The translations under genes were made by a program, and so were the position numbers. Below are positions 1-5,381 of a stretch of 15,724 nucleotides of DNA, piece by piece. The stretch comes from Acetobacteraceae bacterium (GTDB taxonomy: Bacteria; Pseudomonadota; Alphaproteobacteria; Acetobacterales; Acetobacteraceae), in the NCBI GenBank assembly GCA_947478535.1, contig CANJXD010000077.1, positions 1 to 15,724 on the forward strand. Direction: 5' to 3'. The notes below the pieces were generated by a model. The model was not told the origin of the DNA and searched no databases. It saw only the letters and a program-made list of their open reading frames with translations. Position 1 is the first letter of the stretch, and every line of letters starts with the position of its first letter.

Positions 1-308
1 AGGCCCTGCTGCTGGCCCTGCGTCACCGTCTGCTTCAGGGAGGCGAGTTCATCACTGATCTTGGTGGCCGCGTCGCGCGCCACGGTCAGGGTGGACCGGC
101 CGAAGGCCAGGCTGTCCTTCACCGCCGTCATGCCCTTGAGGTCCGCCCGCATCCGCTGCGAGATGGCGAAGACCGCCGGGTCGTCATTGGCGCGCGCCAC
201 GCGCAATCCGGTTTCGACGCGCTGCTGCGTCTTGCCGAGATTGTCGGTGATCGTGCTCAGCGAACGCACCGCCGCCATGGCGGCGACATTGGTGTTGATC
301 GAGGACAT
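1..308 (-). CDS. Flagellin, N-terminal part (runs off left edge)
   Basis: Flagellin is the secreted subunit that polymerises into the flagellar filament. The 102 visible codons start MSSINTNVAAMAAVRSLSTI and continue with a TDNLGKTQQRVETGLRV stretch and ANDDPAVFAIS, the conserved D0/D1 N-terminal helix of bacterial flagellins. A second D1 helix follows (ADLKGMTAVKDSLAFGRSTL). The start at 308 is supported by an AAGGAG ribosome-binding site at 318-323 with a 9-nt spacer and by the canonical flagellin N-terminus. The frame is open to the edge, and the variable centre and C-terminal domain lie outside. It is preceded on the same strand by flbT, whose product controls flagellin mRNA in Caulobacter. 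The family is certain; which flagellin paralogue this is cannot be told. Confidence 0.95.
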   Translation of the reverse strand, partial: MSSINTNVAAMAAVRSLSTITDNLGKTQQRVETGLRVARANDDPAVFAISQRMRADLKGMTAVKDSLAFGRSTLTVARDAATKISDELASLKQTVTQGQQQG

Positions 309-381
309 TGTCCCCATCTCCTTCGACAGGCGTTCCGCGGCCGGGCCGGCATTTTGCCTCCCCCCGACGGTGCCGGGCGCA

Positions 382-400
382 GGATGTCGCTACGACATCC
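382..400. promoter_or_regulatory. Perfect 8-3-8 inverted repeat in the flagellin leader region
   Basis: GGATGTCG, then CTA, then CGACATCC forms a perfect dyad 74 nt upstream of the flagellin start, in the 191-nt gap between flbT and flagellin. As RNA it would make a tight hairpin. As DNA it could be an operator. There is no T-run after it, so it is not a typical terminator of flbT. In Caulobacter, FlbT acts on the 5' untranslated region of flagellin mRNA, so a structured leader next to flbT is a plausible target; that link is inference. No convincing sigma-54 or sigma-28 promoter is visible in this gap. Confidence 0.5.
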
Positions 401-499
401 CCGCCACCGACCGAAGACCCTCACTTGTGGGCCAACCCGTGAACCTTGCCATGCGGGTGGTGAAGCTTGGGTAAAGCCGCACACCGCAAGGCAAAGAAA

Positions 500-997
500 T
501 CATTCGACGTGCGGTCGCGCCGCCAGCAACTGGGCCTGGGCCTGCTGCGCCGCCGCCACCGCCGCCGCGATGCCCGCCATCGCCACCGGCAGGCCGGTCT
601 GCGCGTCGAGCCCCAGCACCGTCGCCTCATGCCGCATCACGTGCCGGACCAGCCGCAGCGACTGATACCACTCATCCTGCTCGGCCAGCGCGAGCGCGCG
701 TTCCAGCAGCTGCCGCGCCATGGAGGAGGTTGTCGCCTCCTGGAACTCACCGATCAGGCGATGCGCATCCGCCATCGCCGGCTCGCGCTCATCCTCCGGG
801 CCGACATAGGCGCATTGAAGGGCGAAATAGATTCGTCGCGCCGGCGTGTTCGCCCCTTCGGGTGACATCACCTGCTTGCCGAACAGGAACCGCGCCTTGG
901 CCACCAGCTCGACGCGGGTGCGGCTGCGAAAGCGCAGCGATGCGCCATTCACCACCATCAACTCGCCGGCCCGCATTTCGAGCACCAACGTGGACAT
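500..997 (-). CDS. flbT: Flagellar biosynthesis repressor FlbT
   Basis: FlbT is a small cytoplasmic RNA-binding regulator of alphaproteobacteria. It limits flagellin synthesis by promoting flagellin mRNA decay until the hook is complete. The 165-residue product starts MSTLVLEMRAGELMVVNGAS and carries typical FlbT segments: a short beta-rich N-terminus, FLFGKQVMSPEGANTPARRI, FALQCAYVG at about 59-66, and a helical C-terminal half with ALALAEQDEWYQSLRLVRHV. The length is slightly above the usual 130-150 residues because of an Ala/Gln-rich tail. The start at 997 is chosen because AGGGAG at 1004-1009 sits 6 nt upstream. The frame is open further up to an ATG at 1243 overlapping the flgL stop, but those 82 residues are Gly/Pro/Arg-rich and look non-coding. 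It lies between flgL and flagellin; its usual partner flaF is not in the window. Confidence 0.92.
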   Translation of the reverse strand: MSTLVLEMRAGELMVVNGASLRFRSRTRVELVAKARFLFGKQVMSPEGANTPARRIYFALQCAYVGPEDEREPAMADAHRLIGEFQEATTSSMARQLLERALALAEQDEWYQSLRLVRHVMRHEATVLGLDAQTGLPVAMAGIAAAVAAAQQAQAQLLAARPHVE

Positions 998-1016
998 GCC
1001 ACTCTCCCTAGTCTGG

Positions 1017-1053
1017 CGGCATGGCGGCGGGGGGAAGCGGTCCCGCCATGCCG
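1017..1053. repeat. 11-bp perfect inverted repeat in the flbT leader
   Basis: CGGCATGGCGG at 1017-1027 is matched by CCGCCATGCCG at 1043-1053 around a 15-nt purine-rich loop. It begins 20 nt upstream of the flbT start and about 8 nt from its ribosome-binding site. In the flbT mRNA it would form a stable stem close to the translation start. No T-run follows, so a terminator is unlikely. It may modulate flbT translation or simply reflect GC-rich sequence. Confidence 0.45.
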
Positions 1054-1056
1054 TAA

Positions 1057-1074
1057 GGCCGGCGGACGCCGGCC
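1057..1074. repeat. 8-bp inverted repeat (GGCCGGCG/CGCCGGCC)
   Basis: The two 8-nt arms are separated by only 2 nt (GA), so as RNA the innermost pair would open into a small loop. It lies 3 nt from the 11-bp inverted repeat at 1017-1053, so two stems stand in tandem in the flgL-flbT gap. On the minus strand only TTA follows, which is too weak for a clear intrinsic terminator. Confidence 0.4.
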
Positions 1075-1077
1075 AAC

Positions 1078-1092
1078 GCGAATCTTTCGCCA
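1078..1092 (-). promoter_or_regulatory. Possible weak sigma-54 element upstream of flbT
   Basis: The minus strand reads TGGCGAAAGATTCGC. It keeps the invariant GG-N10-GC spacing of sigma-54 promoters and the TGGC of the -24 box, but departs from consensus at the rest of -24 (GA for AC) and in the -12 box (TCGC for TTGC). It would start transcription around 1066, inside the inverted repeats. It is offered only because the upstream hook operon has a clear sigma-54 promoter. Confidence 0.22.
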
Positions 1093-1186
1093 TCACGCGG
1101 CCTACGCCACGCGCTCGATCCTTCGAGACCGCACCACCCGCACCGGCAGAAGCCCCCGGCCCATGTGGCGTCCCCCCATCATGACC

Positions 1187-1215
1187 GCGGCCTCTTAACC
1201 AGGGTTGAAGGCCGC
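1187..1215. repeat. Imperfect hairpin downstream of flgL
   Basis: GCGGCCT at 1187-1193 pairs with AGGCCGC at 1209-1215, and an inner AACC/GGTT stem (1197-1200 with 1203-1206) extends it over a small internal loop. It lies 25 nt after the flgL stop on the coding strand. What follows on that strand is G-rich rather than T-rich, so it is not a standard terminator. It could act as a 3' stabiliser or attenuator of the flgEKL transcript. Confidence 0.4.
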
Positions 1216-1239
1216 CACCACCAAACCGATCACCGCCCT

Positions 1240-2295
1240 TCATCGCAGCAGCGCCGCGAGCGAGAGGCGGGACACCATGCCCGTCACCTCATAGGAAGCC
1301 TCCAGCCGTGATTGCACGGCGCGCAGCTGAGCCGAGGCCTCCGCCAGGTCCACCTCCTCCGCCAGGCCGAGCTGCTTGCGCAGCGCAACCTTGGTATCCT
1401 CATGCCGCTCCCGTGCCGCGCCGACGCGCTGTTCCGCCGAGCCCAGCATGCCCTGCTCCGCCGCCAGCCCCTCGGCGGCGCCATCCAGGCCGCCGGTCAC
1501 CCCATCCATCAACGCCATCCATCCCTCCGCCTCCACCGCCTGCGCCGGCGTCAACGCCGCCAGCACCGCGAGGTCCCGCAACAGGTCGCGCCCCCAGGGC
1601 GTGCCCGAACCCTCGGGCTGGCCGCGCAGCGGCAGCACGCCGATCGCGATCCTGTCTCCATCCGCCACCTGCACCGCGCGTCGCGCCTCCGTCATGCCAT
1701 TGCCCTCCAGGCCATTGCCTTCAAGGAAAACGGAGAACGGGGTGCTGGCGGGGTCCACCGCCGCGGCCGCCGCAGCCGCCAGGATCGTTGCCGCATTCGT
1801 CGCATCCAGCGTGGCGACGGACGCGGCGATCGCAGTGGCCATCGGCCCATCCGCGATCCCCGCCGCATCCGGCACCGGCGGCGCGGCGACATCCGAGCCA
1901 CCGAACAGGTATTCCCCGGCATGACGCGTGTTCAGCAGCGCCGCCGCTTCCTCCAGCGCCGAGCGCGCCGAACGCGCCAGCGCCACCACCTCCGTCTCGC
2001 CCAGCGTCTTCGCCCGCTTGGCCTGGGCGGAGAGCGACCCCGCGATGTCGTTCAGCCGCGTCATCACATCCTGCGCCGCCCCACTGCGGGCCAGCGCGCG
2101 ATCCGCCGCGCCGACATAGGCATCGCGCCGGGCGATCTCGCCCCGCAGGTCGATGGCGCGGCGCGCCTCCGGCCCCAGATCCCCTTGCAGCACGCCACGC
2201 TGCCCCGTCGTCACCTGCCGCGTCAGCCGGTCGATGCTGGACCGCAGCACCGCCTGGCCGCTGGCCAATCCGCTGATGGTCGTGATGGTGGACAT
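1240..2295 (-). CDS. flgL: Flagellar hook-associated protein 3 (FlgL)
   Basis: FlgL is the outer of the two junction proteins that connect the flagellar hook to the filament; it is exported by the flagellar type III system. The 351-residue product has the flagellin-like N-terminal helical region (MSTITTISGLASGQAVLRSS, then IDRLTRQVTTGQRG), a helical stretch to about residue 120, and the family motif NTRHAGEYLFGGSD at about 122-135. The middle is variable and Ala-rich. The C-terminal helix (QLRAVQSRLEASYEVTGMVS, then RLSLAALLR) mirrors the flagellin C-terminus. Length is in the usual range. It starts 3 nt after the flgK stop, so translation is probably coupled, and it is the third gene of the flgEKL operon. 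Confidence 0.93.
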   Translation of the reverse strand: MSTITTISGLASGQAVLRSSIDRLTRQVTTGQRGVLQGDLGPEARRAIDLRGEIARRDAYVGAADRALARSGAAQDVMTRLNDIAGSLSAQAKRAKTLGETEVVALARSARSALEEAAALLNTRHAGEYLFGGSDVAAPPVPDAAGIADGPMATAIAASVATLDATNAATILAAAAAAAVDPASTPFSVFLEGNGLEGNGMTEARRAVQVADGDRIAIGVLPLRGQPEGSGTPWGRDLLRDLAVLAALTPAQAVEAEGWMALMDGVTGGLDGAAEGLAAEQGMLGSAEQRVGAARERHEDTKVALRKQLGLAEEVDLAEASAQLRAVQSRLEASYEVTGMVSRLSLAALLR

Positions 2296-2298
2296 CGC

Positions 2299-3828
2299 TC
2301 AGCGCACCGCGCCGAACAGCGCGTCCCACATCGCCTGCACGGTGGAGATCACCCGCGCATTCACGCCATAGGCCTGCTGAAGCTGCACCATGGCCGCCAC
2401 CTCCTTGTCCACATCCACGCCAGACCGCTCCGCGACCCGCGCGGCGAGCACCGATTGCAGGGACCCGGCGCGTTCCTTCGCCGCCGTCGCCACCGCGCGC
2501 GCGCCGGCCTGTTCGCTGACCAGTGCCGCGGCATAATCCTCCAGCGTCCGCATGCCGGTCAGCGGTGAGGACAGCGTCCCATCCGGCCCCAACCCATTCG
2601 CCGCGAAGCCGGGCTGCGCCACGCCCGTCGCCTGATCCGCGCCGAAGCTGAAATCCAGAAGCCGGTCGAGCAGCGTGGCGAAGCCGCCCGGGCCGGTCGC
2701 GGCATTCGGCGTGAAGGCGGTGGGGCCGCCAGCGCCGCCCGCCACCGCATGGGTGCCATCCCGCATCAGTGCCGGGTCTGCGATCACATCGGGGTTCACG
2801 CGGATCGCCCCCGCGAAGCCCACCTGCGCGCTGCCGGCATAGGGCTGGGTCATATCCGGCACCGTGCCGGCGGCATCGGTGAACAGCCGCAACCCCTGCG
2901 CATCCAGCCGCGCCGCGAGCTGCCCCGCCGCGACATCCGCTTCCGCCTGCAATCGCGGCAGTGTCGCATCACGCAGCGTCGCCGCCGCGCCGAGCCGCCC
3001 ACCCGCCAGCCGCCGCGTCACATCCTGGCCGGACAGCATCACCCCCGGCAGCGCGCCCGCACCGCCATGCCAGGCCCCGGTGCCGACCGTGGCACCCTCC
3101 AGCGAGAAGGGCGCGCTTCCCTGTTCCAGCGGCAGCACCATGCCGCCGCGCGCCACCAGCGTGACCTGCCCATCGGTGCGGCGGAGGGCGCTGATGTCGA
3201 TCGATTCCGCGATGCGCCCGATCACCAGGTCGCGCTGATCCTCGAGCGCCGGGGCACTGCGGCCGGAGCCGATCTCCCGCCGGATCTGGTCGTTCAGCGC
3301 CGCGAGTTCCGAGAGGTTGCCGTTCAGGGCCGCGACTTCCCCCCGCATCGCATCCTGCGCCAATTGCCGCGCCTGGCCGATCGCGTCGGAGACGCCGTTG
3401 AGCCGCCCGGCCAGCGTCTCCGCCGCCGTGACGACGGCGCTGCGCCGCGTGGCATCGGCGGGGGCTTCGCGCAATTCGACGAAGCCGGCCCGCAGCGCGG
3501 TCATCAACCCGCCGAGACTTTCGTCCGTGCCGGCCTCGCCATGGGCGGCCTCGACGCCGGACAGCAAGGTCTCCCGCAAGGCTGCCGCCGCCGTATCGCC
3601 GCGCGCGCGGGCTTCCGCGGCACCGAGTGCCAGGTCCACATCCCGCGCCAGGGGCAGGGACCGCACGCCCGCGCCATTGCCGGCCGCGGACATGGCTTGG
3701 CCATCCAGCACCTTGCGCGTATGGCCCGCGGTGCCGGCATTGGCGATATCATCCGAAGCGCGCGCCATCTGCCGTTCCAGTAGGCGCAGCCCGCTGCGGG
3801 CGACGGTGAAGGCGAGGTCGAGGCTCAT
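2299..3828 (-). CDS. flgK: Flagellar hook-associated protein 1 (FlgK)
   Basis: FlgK is the inner hook-filament junction protein, exported through the flagellar type III apparatus. The 509-residue protein opens with the rod/hook-type N-terminal motif (FTVARSGLRLLERQMARASD, then DIANAGTAGHTRK, residues about 7-39). A long helical domain follows, with LNGNLSELAALNDQIRREIG around 170-190 and LEDQRDLVIGRIAE, both typical of FlgK. The C-terminus (EVAAMVQLQQAYGVNARVIS, then TVQAMWDALFG) is the conserved rod-family end helix. It starts 7 nt downstream of flgE and ends 3 nt before flgL. Its product is as long as those of other alphaproteobacteria, and no frame break is seen. Confidence 0.94.
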   Translation of the reverse strand: MSLDLAFTVARSGLRLLERQMARASDDIANAGTAGHTRKVLDGQAMSAAGNGAGVRSLPLARDVDLALGAAEARARGDTAAAALRETLLSGVEAAHGEAGTDESLGGLMTALRAGFVELREAPADATRRSAVVTAAETLAGRLNGVSDAIGQARQLAQDAMRGEVAALNGNLSELAALNDQIRREIGSGRSAPALEDQRDLVIGRIAESIDISALRRTDGQVTLVARGGMVLPLEQGSAPFSLEGATVGTGAWHGGAGALPGVMLSGQDVTRRLAGGRLGAAATLRDATLPRLQAEADVAAGQLAARLDAQGLRLFTDAAGTVPDMTQPYAGSAQVGFAGAIRVNPDVIADPALMRDGTHAVAGGAGGPTAFTPNAATGPGGFATLLDRLLDFSFGADQATGVAQPGFAANGLGPDGTLSSPLTGMRTLEDYAAALVSEQAGARAVATAAKERAGSLQSVLAARVAERSGVDVDKEVAAMVQLQQAYGVNARVISTVQAMWDALFGAVR

Positions 3829-3835
3829 CGCCCGC

Positions 3836-5203
3836 TCAGCGCTTCATGTTGATCGTGTCCTGCAGCATCTCGTCGCTGGCGGTCACGATCCGGGTGTTCG
3901 AGGTATAGGCGCGCTGCGCGAGGATGAGCTTCGAGAACTCCGCCGCGATATCGACATTCGATCGTTCGAGGGAGCCGGTGACGAGCTTGCCCACGCCATT
4001 GGTGGAGGCATCCGTCACCCGCGCCTCACCGCTTTCCACGGTGCGGAGAAAGGCCTGGCCATCCAGCTTCTGCAGCTTGTCCGGATCGTTGAAGGCGACG
4101 ATCGGCACGCGCGCCACGATCCGCGTCTGACCGTTGTCGTAGTTCACCGCGACGTCGCCATTTTCCCGCACCGTCACGCCGGAATAGGCGCCGAGCGGCA
4201 CGCCATCCTGCGACAGGTCGCGCACGGTGTATTCGGTGCCGGAGTACATCGTCAGGCCGGTCGGCACGCCGAAGCCGCCGAGGTTGATCTGCACGTCCTG
4301 GTCGCCGCTGCCGTAATCCACGGTGAAGCCCAGGAAGGCGCCATCGCCCACGTCGGTCGGCGCCGGTGTCGTGCCAGTGATGTTGGCCAGGGGCGTGACG
4401 GAGGAAATGGTGCCCGGCGCCGCAGTCACCACCGGGGGGCCGGCGGCGATCTGGCCACCGAAGGTGACATCGCAGAAGCGTGCGCCGACGGGGTTCAGCG
4501 TATCGTCGTCCGGCGTGATGCGCAGCCGCCAGCTATCGGTGTCCAGCCGCCACCAATCCAGCGTCACCTGCCGCTGGTTGCCCAGCGCGTCGAAGATCTG
4601 CACCACGCTGGTGACCGGGTCCTCCGTCGGCGCCCAGGGCGCGGCAGCGGGTACGCTGGCCACGGTTTCGACATTGCTCGGCAGGTTCGCCGCCAGGTCG
4701 ATGTTGCCGGTCGGCACGGGGTTGTAGACCAGTTCGCTGATGCGGATCGGCTCCAGCGTCGTGCGATCCGGCTCCCCGGTCTGCAGCATCCGCCAGCCTT
4801 CCAGGTAGTAGCCGGAGCCGTTGACCATGTAGCCGTCGCGATCCATCGCGAAATCGCCGGCACGGGTGAACATCTGCCGGTCATCGAACACCACCGTGCT
4901 GCCCGACCCACCGCGGGACTGCGCGACGGAAAAGAAGCCCTGCCCGGCAATCGCCATGGCCAGCGGGTTCTCCGTCTGCTCGATCGTGCCCTGCACGGTG
5001 TTCGTGTAGTCCGGTCGCGCTTCCACCGAACCCGGCATGTTGATCCGCAGGGTCGATCGCGTGAGCCAGGAGGTGAAGTTCGTATCCGTGCGCTTGAAGC
5101 CGGTGGTCTGGCTGTTGGCGACGTTGTCGGAGACATGGCCGAGGGCGCGCGCCTGCGCGGCCAGGCCGCTGAGCGCTGTGGTCATGGAGCCGAGCAGGGA
5201 CAT
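3836..5203 (-). CDS. flgE: Flagellar hook protein FlgE
   Basis: FlgE is the subunit of the flagellar hook, the flexible joint between motor and filament, exported by the type III system and capped by FlgD during assembly. The 455-residue product has the rod/hook N-terminal motif (MTTALSGLAAQARALGHVSD, then NVANSQTTGFKRTDTNF). It continues with the hook segments AGQGFFSVAQS at about 87-97 and FTRAGDFAMDRDGYMVNGSG at about 112-131, and ends with the conserved EFSKLILAQRAYTSNTRIVT, then ASDEMLQDTINMKR. It is the first gene of flgEKL. A consensus sigma-54 promoter at 5245-5259 would give a leader of about 30 nt. The start at 5203 gives the standard MSLLGSMTTALSG N-terminus. Confidence 0.96.
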   Translation of the reverse strand: MSLLGSMTTALSGLAAQARALGHVSDNVANSQTTGFKRTDTNFTSWLTRSTLRINMPGSVEARPDYTNTVQGTIEQTENPLAMAIAGQGFFSVAQSRGGSGSTVVFDDRQMFTRAGDFAMDRDGYMVNGSGYYLEGWRMLQTGEPDRTTLEPIRISELVYNPVPTGNIDLAANLPSNVETVASVPAAAPWAPTEDPVTSVVQIFDALGNQRQVTLDWWRLDTDSWRLRITPDDDTLNPVGARFCDVTFGGQIAAGPPVVTAAPGTISSVTPLANITGTTPAPTDVGDGAFLGFTVDYGSGDQDVQINLGGFGVPTGLTMYSGTEYTVRDLSQDGVPLGAYSGVTVRENGDVAVNYDNGQTRIVARVPIVAFNDPDKLQKLDGQAFLRTVESGEARVTDASTNGVGKLVTGSLERSNVDIAAEFSKLILAQRAYTSNTRIVTASDEMLQDTINMKR

Positions 5204-5244
5204 CGGGAGGGGTCTCCGGCGGTGATCGTGTCACCCGGCCTTCC

Positions 5245-5259
5245 GCAACGGGCGTGCCA
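5245..5259 (-). promoter_or_regulatory. Sigma-54 (-24/-12) promoter of flgEKL
   Basis: The minus strand reads TGGCACG-CCCG-TTGC, an exact match to the RpoN consensus TGGCACG-N4-TTGC, with GG and GC 10 nt apart. Transcription would start near 5233, about 30 nt before the flgE ATG at 5203. Sigma-54 control of hook genes with a FlbD-type activator is established in Caulobacter; activator identity here is inferred. Confidence 0.85.
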
Positions 5260-5289
5260 GCGGTTTCACGGCCGCGCCGGGGTGAAGTG

Positions 5290-5336
5290 TGCCGGTGCCC
5301 GGCAATCCCTGCCGAGGCGCGACCCGACCTTGCCGG
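5290..5336. promoter_or_regulatory. Enhancer-like cluster of TGCCG half-sites between flgE and fliK
   Basis: TGCCG occurs at 5290, 5310 and 5331 on the plus strand, spaced 20 and 21 bp (about two helical turns). An inverted CGGCA at 5300-5304 makes two overlapping dyads: TGCCGG-TGC-CCGGCA at 5290-5304 and CGGCA-ATCCC-TGCCG at 5300-5314. The cluster lies about 30 bp from the flgE -24 box and about 20 bp from the fliK -24-like box. It resembles, from memory, the CGGCA/TGCCG dyads (ftr elements) bound by the sigma-54 activator FlbD. Assignment to FlbD is inference. Confidence 0.5.
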
Positions 5337-5354
5337 CCCGACGCCCCCGGGTGC

Positions 5355-5369
5355 TGGCATGGCTGTTGC
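5355..5369 (+). promoter_or_regulatory. Sigma-54-like promoter in front of fliK
   Basis: The plus strand reads TGGCATGGCTGTTGC, which keeps TGGCA at -24, TTGC at -12 and the strict 10-nt spacing between GG and GC. The predicted start point, about 12 nt after the GC, is near 5381, directly before the fliK ATG at 5382, leaving almost no leader. Either the fliK mRNA is nearly leaderless or one of the two calls is off. Confidence 0.5.
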
Positions 5370-5381
5370 GCTGGCGATGCC

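Noticed and set aside
309..499. Sigma-54 or sigma-28 promoter for flagellin
   Set aside because: The best candidates (for example TGGCAAGGTTCACGG on the minus strand) lack the -12 GC or the sigma-28 spacing, so no promoter is called.
998..1243. N-terminal extension of FlbT to an ATG overlapping the flgL stop
   Set aside because: The extra 82 residues are Gly/Pro/Arg-rich and unlike FlbT; a good ribosome-binding site and normal FlbT length support the start at 997.
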